Source: Eubacteriales bacterium
GTDB taxonomy: Bacteria > Bacillota > Clostridia > Acetivibrionales > STF1-152
Direction: 5' to 3'
NCBI GenBank assembly: GCA_028703215.1
Contig: JAQVNH010000031.1
Span: 1 to 8,986 of the forward strand
DNA length: 8,986 nt
Part shown: positions 1-5,492 of the stretch, in pieces
Numbering within the stretch: the first letter of the stretch is position 1
Layout of the letters: every line of letters starts with the position of its first letter
The notes under the pieces: model-generated
Seen by the model: the letters and a program-made list of their open reading frames with translations, nothing else
Told to the model about the DNA's origin: nothing
The model's database searches: none
Made by a program: the position numbers and the translations under genes

Positions 1-566
1 TCCCCGGGCTTTTGCGCTTTCCACAGGACAAAATCCATCGGATTGCGCTTGTTTTCAGAGACGTTTATCCTTGCTCCGGATTCGAGGTCATTAAGGTTTT
101 GTCCCGAGAGTTTTCCGTACTCCGAAAATTTTTCGGTGTCAAAGTACACATCCCCTCCTGCGACATATGCAAACCCTTTTTCTTCAAGTTTTTTTATCAA
201 TTCTATAATTGCTCCGATATTTTCAGTCGCTCTCGGGTGAACGTCTGCATTCCTTATGCCTAGACCCTTTGCGTCCTCGTAATACTCTTTTATATATCTG
301 TCTGCCATTTCGCATACGGTTATTCCTTCGGCGGCGGCATTCATTATCATTTTATCGTCGATGTCGGTAAAATTCTGCACAAACTCAACTTCAAATCCCC
401 TGTACTCAAGATATCTTCTCAAAACGTCAAAGATAATGAACGGCCTTGCATTGCCTATATGAAAAAAATTATAGACGGTCGGACCGCACGAATACATGCG
501 AACCTTGTTTTCTTCAAGCGGCACAAAATCCTCTTTTTTCCGGGTCAAAGTGTTGTAAAGTCTCAT
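1..566 (-). CDS. cysS: Cysteinyl-tRNA synthetase, N-terminal part (runs off the left edge)
   Basis: Charges tRNA-Cys with cysteine in the cytoplasm. The reverse strand from the ATG at 564-566 gives 188 open codons before the window edge; the full protein is usually about 460-470 residues, so only the first 40% is here. It begins MRLYNTLTRKKEDF, as cysteinyl-tRNA synthetases do. Visible marks are Cys27 in YSCGPT (a zinc ligand in the family), the class I signature as HIGN at 36-39 followed by ARPF, and NFTDIDDKM at 66-73. A GGAGG box sits 6 nt upstream of the ATG. The stop of the serine acetyltransferase gene is 15 nt upstream, so the two are almost certainly co-transcribed; this links cysteine synthesis to its use in translation. 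I see no T-box before this gene or before cysE. The start and identity are very secure; the C-terminal anticodon-binding part cannot be judged. Confidence 0.96.
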   Translation of the reverse strand, partial: MRLYNTLTRKKEDFVPLEENKVRMYSCGPTVYNFFHIGNARPFIIFDVLRRYLEYRGFEVEFVQNFTDIDDKMIMNAAAEGITVCEMADRYIKEYYEDAKGLGIRNADVHPRATENIGAIIELIKKLEEKGFAYVAGGDVYFDTEKFSEYGKLSGQNLNDLESGARINVSENKRNPMDFVLWKAQKPG

Positions 567-581
567 TCTATCCTCCAAATT

Positions 582-1220
582 TTATGGGTCGATATCGATT
601 TTCTCCTCAATTTTTTCAATTCTCGAAAGCAGCCTGCATATTTCCTGTGAAACAGGATCCGGTATGTGCACCTGGTCAAGCTCAACCGATTCGATTATCC
701 TTTCGCCCTTATGCTTGACTGCTTTGCCCGGAACACCAACTACCGTTGTGTCAGGCTCTACATCATTGAGCACGACAGCATTCGCTCCGATTTTCGAGTT
801 GTCTCCAATCGTAAGAGGACCGAGAACTTTTGCTCCGGCGGCCAAAAGAACGTTATTCCCAATCGTCGGATGGCGTTTCCCTGTTTCCTTTCCGGTGCCT
901 CCCAAAGTGACTCCGTGGTAAATCGTGCAGTTGTCGCCGACTACCGCGGTTTCCCCGATAACGATACCCATTCCGTGGTCAAAAAAAATCCTGCTGCCGA
1001 TCTGTGCTCCGGGATGGATTTCAATGCCTGTAAAGAATCTTGAAATATTCGAAACGATCCTTGCAAGAAATTTAAGTTTTATTCGATACAGCCAATGGGC
1101 TATCCTGTGGCATACGAGCGCATGAAAACCGGGATAAAGAAGTATTACTTCCAGCACTCCTCTTGCAGCCGGGTCTCTTGCAGCCATGGTTTTTGCATCG
1201 GTATAGAGTCGTCCGCACAT
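582..1220 (-). CDS. cysE: Serine O-acetyltransferase (CysE)
   Basis: Transfers acetyl from acetyl-CoA to L-serine to give O-acetylserine, the first step of cysteine synthesis. The 212-residue protein is the short Gram-positive form, lacking about 60 N-terminal residues present in the E. coli enzyme. An alpha-helical N-terminal part (1-60, with RDPAAR at 15-20) is followed by a left-handed beta-helix of hexapeptide repeats from about 66 to 165. Family active-site elements are visible: Asp81-His82 in FFDHGMG, YHGVTLGGTGKETG at 101-114, and His117 in KRHPTIG. The C-terminal tail (172-212) is charged and probably helical. GGAGG lies 9 nt upstream of the ATG, supporting the start. A TATAAT box at 1271-1276 gives it its own promoter, downstream of the terminator of the 6S-like RNA. 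It is first in a cysE-cysS operon. Confidence 0.96.
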   Translation of the reverse strand: MCGRLYTDAKTMAARDPAARGVLEVILLYPGFHALVCHRIAHWLYRIKLKFLARIVSNISRFFTGIEIHPGAQIGSRIFFDHGMGIVIGETAVVGDNCTIYHGVTLGGTGKETGKRHPTIGNNVLLAAGAKVLGPLTIGDNSKIGANAVVLNDVEPDTTVVGVPGKAVKHKGERIIESVELDQVHIPDPVSQEICRLLSRIEKIEEKIDIDP

Positions 1221-1270
1221 ATCGGGAAACCTCCACAGTTAAAATCAGAGCAAAGTCAGCGTTTAGCTAT

Positions 1271-1276
1271 ATTATA
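1271..1276 (-). promoter_or_regulatory. -10 element of the cysE-cysS promoter
   Basis: The minus strand reads TTGTATAAT here, a perfect TATAAT with an upstream TG that suggests an extended -10. No good -35 hexamer sits at 17 nt; the candidates are T-rich. Transcription would start near 1264, giving a leader of about 44 nt that carries the GGAGG box of cysE. The leader is too short for a T-box or other large riboswitch. Confidence 0.55.
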
Positions 1277-1293
1277 CAACAAATCGCGAAACA

Positions 1294-1334
1294 ATAAAAA
1301 CGTCAACAAAAGCTCTCGCGCTCTTGTTGACGTT
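1294..1334 (-). terminator. Intrinsic terminator of the 6S-like RNA
   Basis: A perfect 11-bp stem (1324-1334 pairing with 1299-1309) with a 14-nt loop is followed on the minus strand by TTTTT. There is no T-run on the plus side, so it acts on minus-strand transcription. It closes the non-coding RNA unit and separates it from cysE, whose -10 element lies about 20 nt further on. Confidence 0.88.
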
Positions 1335-1335
1335 A

Positions 1336-1552
1336 AACCCCGAAATGGCGTTGGCCCATATTTTGACACCTAGCCAAAGACTAGGTGGGTGTCCTGTTAA
1401 AGTCTCAATCCTCCTCTGCCGTAGCATCCGGCTCATGCCGGACGTCGATTTAGTTAGAGGCCCGATTTATATCTTTAAACACGAACTCCCGAATTAATGA
1501 TGTAGGTTCAAAATAATGGGGTTAATCGCTCATTTCAGGAATCATTCGCTGC
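1336..1552 (-). ncRNA. ssrS: Probable 6S RNA (SsrS)
   Basis: 6S RNA binds the housekeeping RNA polymerase holoenzyme by mimicking an open promoter. The segment has no ORF, its own promoter and its own terminator, and is about 200 nt long, the usual 6S size. The two ends pair over about 30 nt: minus-strand CCTGAAATG (1531-1539) with CATTTCGGG (1340-1348), and ATTTTGA and neighbours near 1508-1520 with TCAAAAT near 1359-1366, with interruptions. The middle has a 7-bp hairpin on the 3' side (1367-1373 with 1381-1387) and a distal arm: CCTCT/AGAGG (1456-1460 with 1413-1417) topped by a perfect 6-bp hairpin (1437-1442 with 1427-1432, loop ATGA). Terminal stem, central bubble with a 3' hairpin, and apical arm match the 6S plan. 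I assign it on architecture and general resemblance, not by alignment. Other structured RNAs I considered (T-box, RNase P, SRP RNA, SAM riboswitch) lack their hallmark motifs. The 5' end is estimated from the promoter. Confidence 0.72.
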
Positions 1553-1558
1553 GCTTTT

Positions 1559-1588
1559 ATTATAGCACCTAATCGGATCTCGCGCCAA
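1559..1588 (-). promoter_or_regulatory. Sigma-A promoter of the 6S-like RNA
   Basis: On the minus strand TTGGCG (1583-1588) is followed after 18 nt by TATAAT (1559-1564). A TGC precedes the -10, making it an extended -10. The predicted start is near 1552, a few nucleotides before the long terminal stem of the RNA begins. The strength and position support a dedicated, highly expressed RNA. Confidence 0.72.
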
Positions 1589-1678
1589 TTTTTCAAACGG
1601 CGAAATTATACAAATTTCTCCTAATTGCTTTATGATGATGCTTTTTTCGTTGTTATACTGCGTTTGTCGGCAATTTAC

Positions 1679-2560
1679 TCAGCTTAATTTGTTTTTTCTC
1701 GCATAGTAAAACAGATACTGCTGGGCAAAACCCGCCAGAGCGCCGAAGCGTTCGGCAGCGAAGCTTTGTATTTTTCCGAGACTGGCGGGCTTGTGAATAT
1801 ACAATGATTCCATTACTCTTTTGACCCAGACGTCTGTCGGAAAAACATCAAATTTTATTCCGCTGTAAAGCAGTACGCAGTCCGCGACTTTTGGCCCGAC
1901 TCCCGGGAACTCCAGCAGGGTTTTTCTCGCATCCGGAGTGCTTTTCTTCTCAAGATTTTTTTTGTCTATGCGAGCGATTTCCATTTTGGCCGATGTGCCC
2001 GATATATACCCGCATCTGTAGCCGCCGCGGCATATCCCGATTTCTTCCGGCGACGCATTTGAAAGAGCGGCGGCGGAAGGAAACGTGTGGTATGTTTTGT
2101 TGCCATATTTTATCTCTTCCCCGCACTGCGCTGAAAGCTTTTCGATTATTTTCATTATTCGCGGTATATTATTATTTGATGAAATAATAAACGATATAAG
2201 CGTTTCCCAAAATTCCTGCCGCAGTATCCTCATTCCGCAGCCATAGCTCACTGCTCTTCTCATGATGTCGTCCTTTGCCACCGCGGATTTTATTTCAGAA
2301 TAATCTGTGCCGAGATCAAAATACTTATACCATATGTTTTTGAAGTCATCTGCTCCGGTATTGTTTATGAGTATATTTTCGCCGTCGCGATGCACATTTA
2401 TTACCCGCCAGAAGGCAATACCCGTGTAGCTTCCGTCAATTTCCCTGTTCCACCTGAAGCACTGGCCGCATTCAAAAATGTGCGACGGGTCAAAATCCCG
2501 CACATTCTTCACCAGAACCCCACTGCTGTTTTCGATTATTTCATAGCCTCTGTATTTCAT
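1679..2560 (-). CDS. ogg: 8-oxoguanine DNA glycosylase/AP lyase, OGG1 type
   Basis: Removes 8-oxoguanine opposite cytosine and can cut the resulting abasic site, the first step of base excision repair of oxidised DNA. The 293 residues show both OGG parts. The N-terminal OGG_N domain carries FECGQCFRWN at 29-38, and the helix-hairpin-helix domain carries SSNNNIPRI at 127-135 and the hairpin FPGVGPKVADC at 218-228. The catalytic lysine should be Lys224 (Lys249 in human OGG1, GVGTKVADC) and the catalytic aspartate Asp243 in FPTDVWVKR (Asp268 in human). The C-terminus YLFYYARKNK is also typical. The ATG at 2558-2560 has an AGG-type box 6 nt upstream. It is divergent from the DUF6062 gene across 185 nt. 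No clear terminator follows the stop, so some transcripts may read into the 6S-like region. This eukaryote-like OGG1 form is common in Clostridia, so no recent transfer need be invoked. Confidence 0.93.
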   Translation of the reverse strand: MKYRGYEIIENSSGVLVKNVRDFDPSHIFECGQCFRWNREIDGSYTGIAFWRVINVHRDGENILINNTGADDFKNIWYKYFDLGTDYSEIKSAVAKDDIMRRAVSYGCGMRILRQEFWETLISFIISSNNNIPRIMKIIEKLSAQCGEEIKYGNKTYHTFPSAAALSNASPEEIGICRGGYRCGYISGTSAKMEIARIDKKNLEKKSTPDARKTLLEFPGVGPKVADCVLLYSGIKFDVFPTDVWVKRVMESLYIHKPASLGKIQSFAAERFGALAGFAQQYLFYYARKNKLS

Positions 2561-2696
2561 GCGCGCCTCGTAATATTTCCGGTCCCGCCGTATTGTCGGC
2601 CTTTACCTGTTGATATCAGCCGCACTATCAGGTGATATTTACCCCCGTTCCAAGACAAGCTAACAATCAAACAGGCAGGGGGTTTTTCGATTTTGT

Positions 2697-2725
2697 TTGC
2701 CCGGGCGGCAGCTGTACGATATAAT
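2697..2725 (+). promoter_or_regulatory. Promoter of the DUF6062 gene
   Basis: TTGCCC (2697-2702), a 17-nt spacer and a perfect TATAAT (2720-2725) lie about 20 nt before the start codon, with an AGGGGGTG ribosome binding site between. The predicted leader is only about 14 nt. The rest of the divergent region (2561-2696) shows an imperfect CAGGT-type hairpin near 2606-2635 but no convincing promoter for the glycosylase gene. Confidence 0.7.
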
Positions 2726-2745
2726 CATATCACAGGGGGTGCGAG

Positions 2746-3468
2746 ATGATAAAAAAATTGTATTCTATTCCCGTGACAGAGGTCTTCGAGGAGGATTGCG
2801 AATGTCCGCTATGTCTGCTTCACGAGCGTCTCGAGAATGAGTCGGTGGGATACTGTCTCGGGCCTTCCCTGATGGAAACAGACCAGCGTCTTGAACTTAA
2901 CAAAAAAGGCTTCTGCAAAAAACATTTTGAAATGCTCTATTACTCCAGGGAAAACATTCTGGGTCTGGCACTCATCATAGATACCCACCTCAAATCGACA
3001 ACAGAGATACTTAAAAATAAATTTTCTGACGCTCTCAAACCCGGAAGAAAAAAAGATCCTGAACTGACAAAATTGGCTGCCTACCTGCATGATGAGCAAA
3101 GCAGCTGCGCGATTTGCGACAAACTCGATGCCACGATGAAAAGATATATTGATACGATGCTTTATCTGTGGGCAAAGGAACCTGATTTCAGGATAAAGTT
3201 CAACTCGGGAAAAGGTTTTTGTCTTTATCATCTCGCGATGATTCTTGACATCTGCGGGAAGTCGCTCAAACAGGATAAGAAGGATGATTTTCTGCGGGAG
3301 CTCTTTAAACTCCAAACAGAAAATTTAGACAGAGTGGGAGAGGATATCAACTGGTTTGCCAGAAAATTCGATTATATAAATCAGGACGCATCATGGAAGA
3401 ATTCCCGCGACGCCGTTCCGAGAAGCATTCAAAAGCTTGTCGGGTATTTCAGAAAATATTCTGTGTAA
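2746..3468 (+). CDS. DUF6062 family protein with two CxxC/FCxxH motif pairs
   Basis: Function unknown; I recognise the N-terminal pattern (YSIPVTEVFEEDCECPLC, GPSLMETDQR, GFCKKHFEMLY, LGLALIIDTHL) as the clostridial DUF6062 family. The 240-residue protein is soluble, with no signal peptide or membrane segment. It looks internally duplicated. The first half has Cys20-x2-Cys23 followed by Cys57-x2-His60 in GFCKKH; the second half has Cys121-x2-Cys124 followed by Cys159-x2-His162 in GFCLYH. Each set could bind one zinc (inference). Cys18 is an extra cysteine beside the first pair. The remainder is rich in helix-forming charged residues. A strong ribosome binding site is 6 nt upstream and it has its own promoter. 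It is the only plus-strand gene here, divergent from ogg and convergent with the P-loop/Asp23 gene, with 30 nt between the stops and no obvious terminator. Confidence 0.88.
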   Translation: MIKKLYSIPVTEVFEEDCECPLCLLHERLENESVGYCLGPSLMETDQRLELNKKGFCKKHFEMLYYSRENILGLALIIDTHLKSTTEILKNKFSDALKPGRKKDPELTKLAAYLHDEQSSCAICDKLDATMKRYIDTMLYLWAKEPDFRIKFNSGKGFCLYHLAMILDICGKSLKQDKKDDFLRELFKLQTENLDRVGEDINWFARKFDYINQDASWKNSRDAVPRSIQKLVGYFRKYSV

Positions 3469-3498
3469 GCATATTATTTTAGCCGCTTCAAATTACGT

Positions 3499-4326
3499 TT
3501 ACTGTTTAGGCGCGACAACAAGGCTTTTTACCATTATGTTAAGAGTCCTTATATTCAGCGCGGTAAGCTGTTCTATTTCGCTTCGTATCCTTTCTTTTAT
3601 CTCCTTGACGAGCGGCTGTATAGGATACCCGTAAAGTAATACCAGATCCATTTCGATATAAATGCCCTCAGGCCGGTTTTCTGCCCTGAATCTGGAAATT
3701 TTATTCACGCCCTCTGTTTTTTTCAGAACGATATATTCGATTATCTGGAATATAGTATAATCCGAGATGGTGTAATTCCCCATATAGCTGAACGTAGGCC
3801 TCACAACGGATTTTTCTCCGACAAGCTGATAGCTTCCCTTTGCCCTGCGCTTGAATATCTGCAGGGGATCAAGAAAATATCCCGAAAAATCCTGTTTTAT
3901 TTCAAACGTGGGAACAGGTATGACATGCTTTCCCTGTTCTTTTCTTGTGGAAAGCGCCTGCTTAATCTCAAAATCATCCGCTACATCATTTATGCTTACA
4001 TACTCATCCACATAAGGCAATCCGAGATTTCCGGCGATCATGTCGACCATTTTATCAGAGGTCCCCAATATGAGAATGCTTTCGGGTTTGTAAGCCTTGA
4101 TCGCCTTTTTGACCTCATCCGCATGTTCCCTGTGAGTAAAAAGCGCGCGTTTTACAGAGCCGATCTTAGTCCCCTCTTTTTTTGCGGACACGCCGGCCAG
4201 GATACTGTTGCCTCTCACCAGCAGCCCGTCGTCAATGAAATAATCCGTCCCTTTTTCTTTTGCTACCCAAAGAGCCCTGTGGCTTTTTCCGGTCCCGCTG
4301 GCTCCCGTAAAACCAATTATCCTCAT
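3499..4326 (-). CDS. P-loop NTPase with C-terminal Asp23/Gls24-like domain
   Basis: Likely cytoplasmic; precise role unknown. Starting at the ATG at 4324-4326 it has 275 residues and begins MRIIGFTGASGTGKSHRA, with a Walker A motif at 8-15 right at the N-terminus. The open frame extends 23 codons further upstream, but that stretch overlaps the promoter region and homologues of this kind normally begin at MRIIGFTG, so I use the later start; an AAGAAGGG box lies 12 nt before it, slightly far. Residues 16-175 form a nucleotide-binding region (ESILILGTSDKM at 82-93 may be a strand after a helix). Residues about 180-272 resemble Asp23/Gls24 proteins, including GIYIEMDLVLLYGYPI at 221-236 and the final LNIMVKSLVV strand. 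Asp23 proteins are linked to envelope stress and membrane anchoring in Firmicutes; whether the NTPase part controls that is inference. It has its own promoter and appears monocistronic. Confidence 0.8.
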   Translation of the reverse strand: MRIIGFTGASGTGKSHRALWVAKEKGTDYFIDDGLLVRGNSILAGVSAKKEGTKIGSVKRALFTHREHADEVKKAIKAYKPESILILGTSDKMVDMIAGNLGLPYVDEYVSINDVADDFEIKQALSTRKEQGKHVIPVPTFEIKQDFSGYFLDPLQIFKRRAKGSYQLVGEKSVVRPTFSYMGNYTISDYTIFQIIEYIVLKKTEGVNKISRFRAENRPEGIYIEMDLVLLYGYPIQPLVKEIKERIRSEIEQLTALNIRTLNIMVKSLVVAPKQ

Positions 4327-4385
4327 TCGGATATCATACCCTTCTTTCAAATCGGACAAAATCCGCAAAGCTACTCCATATGTAC

Positions 4386-4415
4386 ATATTAGCATAGTGT
4401 GGTATATAAGGGCAA
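4386..4415 (-). promoter_or_regulatory. Promoter of the P-loop/Asp23 gene
   Basis: Minus-strand TTGCCC (4410-4415), an 18-nt spacer and TAATAT (4386-4391), preceded by TGC as an extended -10. The predicted start near 4379 leaves a leader of about 53 nt to the ATG at 4326. The upstream terminator at 4432-4461 insulates it from the preceding unit. Confidence 0.55.
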
Positions 4416-4431
4416 CATCGGCGGATAAATG

Positions 4432-4461
4432 AAAAAAAGAGAGTTTTCACTCTCTTTTTTT
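4432..4461. terminator. Bidirectional intrinsic terminator
   Basis: A 13-bp stem (4432-4444 with 4449-4461) and a 4-nt loop; its lower part is A7/T7, so either strand yields a GAGAGT stem followed by a T-run. No plus-strand gene feeds into it, so its likely job is to end the minus-strand unit that starts near 4606. Confidence 0.85.
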
Positions 4462-4530
4462 CCCCGGATAATTCTCTTCATTAGTTTCCAACCTGCCATT
4501 TGTCTGAAGCATTTTTACAGGTTTTATCAT
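4447..4530 (-). CDS. Possible 27-residue micropeptide (doubtful)
   Basis: ATG at 4528-4530 to TGA at 4447-4449 encodes a hydrophilic 27-residue peptide starting MIKPVKMLQTNGRLE and ending PGKKRE. It is the longest minus-strand ATG-started frame I found in the orphan transcription unit. The nearest purine-rich box is about 19 nt upstream, too far for normal initiation, and the last codons run into the terminator stem. An internal ATG seven codons in has no ribosome binding site either. I do not recognise the peptide. It is more likely a chance frame in a non-coding RNA, but it should be tested. Confidence 0.15.
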   Translation of the reverse strand: MIKPVKMLQTNGRLETNEENYPGKKRE

Positions 4531-4606
4531 TGGCTAAACTTATAAAAAAACCTTGCACACGCTGTTTGCTTTGCGCTTATCTTGTGTATGCAATGTTTTT
4601 CTTACA
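4462..4606 (-). ncRNA. Orphan small RNA transcription unit of unknown class
   Basis: A near-consensus promoter (4613-4640) and a strong terminator (4432-4461) bracket about 145 nt plus the terminator, with no credible gene. Pairings are visible on the minus strand: TTGTGTA with TACACAA (4603-4609 with 4582-4588), right at the predicted 5' end; AGGTTTT with AAAACCT (4547-4553 with 4519-4525); and AACCT with AGGTT (4519-4523 with 4490-4494). The last two share one strand and exclude each other. GCCA/TGGC (4531-4534 with 4495-4498) with AACCT/AGGTT would form an H-type pseudoknot. I could not match it to a known RNA family. It may be an sRNA, a leader with an early terminator, or a carrier of the 27-codon ORF. 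Confidence 0.4.
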
Positions 4607-4612
4607 CAACAT

Positions 4613-4640
4613 ATTGTACCATTATAAACGCTATTGTCAA
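4613..4640 (-). promoter_or_regulatory. Strong promoter of the orphan unit
   Basis: Perfect TTGACA (4635-4640), a 16-nt spacer and TACAAT (4613-4618) on the minus strand. A TATAAT also lies inside the spacer, but too close to the -35 to pair with it. This is the closest match to the sigma-A consensus in the window, yet no evident gene follows. Predicted start is near 4606. Confidence 0.65.
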
Positions 4641-4672
4641 TACATTGCCGGCAAATAAAAAGAATTCTCTCA

Positions 4673-4710
4673 CAAAAAAAATAAATTTTGCAAACTCCCG
4701 GAAAGAGCTT
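4673..4710 (-). terminator. Weak candidate terminator after the DUF6873 gene
   Basis: A 6-bp stem including one G-T pair (4705-4710 with 4692-4697) begins at the stop codon; a run of eight T on the minus strand (4674-4681) follows about 10 nt after the stem. The gap makes it weaker than a textbook terminator. Confidence 0.33.
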
Positions 4711-5492
4711 CAATATGTTGCCAGCGGTATCACCGAACCCATGTCCCTGATATTCCCGCTGCCGAGACTGATGATGCTTATATTGTTTGCTTTCGTGAAT
4801 TCGGAGACAATATCATATGAGCCCAGCCTTTCGGCATCCCCTGTAAATGCAAGCTTGTCAGAGCCGATTTTTCCCGTGCACCCGCCAATGAACCCGTTGC
4901 TGAAATTGCCAAGATGAATATTTTTATCGGGCTCGATCGCCAGGGTATTTACGGAATGTTTGAGCATCGCCGCACGGATGCCTTTATCAGATGTTATTAC
5001 AGAATTGCCGCCGAGTATAGATATCGAGCATTTAGCATATCCCTGTTTTATTTTGACAAGCTCGAACCCTTTTTCTTCAAGCCGGTTTCGCAGTATGGAG
5101 TCCGTATGCCTGAAATCATGGAACGCATATTTGCCTACGATTGCGACATTGTATGCAATATCGTCCGGATATGTGCTTTTTAGCCGCAAATTGCCGGAAA
5201 TAAGGTTGAATCCGTACTCCTCAAGTTCCATGAGAGTCTCCGTGCAAGTCTCCGGGGCATATACGATATCGCGGCCTCCGATGTGGCAGAACATCATGTC
5301 GGGGTGATAAGCGACATCTTCCGGCAAGGCTGGGTGTTTTTGAGTCCTGACGTATGAGATGCCAAGCTTTTCCAAACTATCGGCGATCCCGGCATCGATC
5401 CTCCCGTCAACCAGCGCAAGACTGACAGGAGCTTCAGGCAAATTCGGAGATTCAATATAATTTAATTGTTTAAGTAAACTATCGGTTCGCAT
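4710..5492 (-). CDS. DUF6873 family GME-fold protein
   Basis: Function unknown. The 260 residues match the clostridial DUF6873 family, thought to have the fold of guanidino-group modifying enzymes (arginine deiminase, dimethylargininase). Recognisable pieces are HPDMMFCHIGGRDIVYAP at 63-80, TYPDDIAYNVAIVGKYAFH at 107-125, KQGYAKCS at 149-156, NSVITSDKGI at 163-172, and NGFIGGCTGKIG at 199-210. The C-terminus GSGNIRDMGSVIPL at 244-257 resembles the catalytic-cysteine loop of GME enzymes, but has Asp250 where I would place the cysteine. The family may therefore be a non-catalytic or altered member (inference). The protein is soluble, without a signal peptide. Its ATG overlaps the end of the MFS gene by 14 nt and its ribosome binding site (GAGGCGG) lies inside that gene, so translation is probably coupled. 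The two may handle one small molecule. Confidence 0.72.
   Translation of the reverse strand: MRTDSLLKQLNYIESPNLPEAPVSLALVDGRIDAGIADSLEKLGISYVRTQKHPALPEDVAYHPDMMFCHIGGRDIVYAPETCTETLMELEEYGFNLISGNLRLKSTYPDDIAYNVAIVGKYAFHDFRHTDSILRNRLEEKGFELVKIKQGYAKCSISILGGNSVITSDKGIRAAMLKHSVNTLAIEPDKNIHLGNFSNGFIGGCTGKIGSDKLAFTGDAERLGSYDIVSEFTKANNISIISLGSGNIRDMGSVIPLATY

Noticed and set aside
1221..1560. T-box riboswitch controlling cysE-cysS
   Set aside because: The hallmark T-box sequence (a TGGNACCGCG-type stretch) is absent, and the structured RNA is closed by a terminator ahead of a separate cysE promoter with a leader of only about 44 nt.
2641..2690. Terminator made by CCCCC and GGGGG before TTTTT in the divergent region
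   Set aside because: The arms are only about 6 bp and separated by roughly 30 nt of unpaired sequence, and no plus-strand gene lies upstream to terminate.
2809..3315. Open frame of 168 codons antisense to the DUF6062 gene
   Set aside because: It lies opposite a gene with its own promoter, ribosome binding site and family match; no initiation signal supports the antisense frame.
3469..3498. Shared terminator between the convergent DUF6062 and P-loop/Asp23 genes
   Set aside because: The 30-nt gap has no stem followed by a T-run on either strand.
4327..4395. Upstream extension of the P-loop/Asp23 protein to the ATG at 4393-4395
   Set aside because: That start overlaps the predicted -10 region and lacks a ribosome binding site; the P-loop family start at 4326 is better supported.
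4540..4580. Cyclic-di-GMP-I (GEMM) riboswitch, because of GCGCAAAGC near the 5' part of the orphan RNA and GGCAGGTTGG further on
   Set aside because: The GGGCAAACC element and the P2 hairpin are missing, the order and spacing do not fit the GEMM fold, and no downstream gene follows before the terminator.
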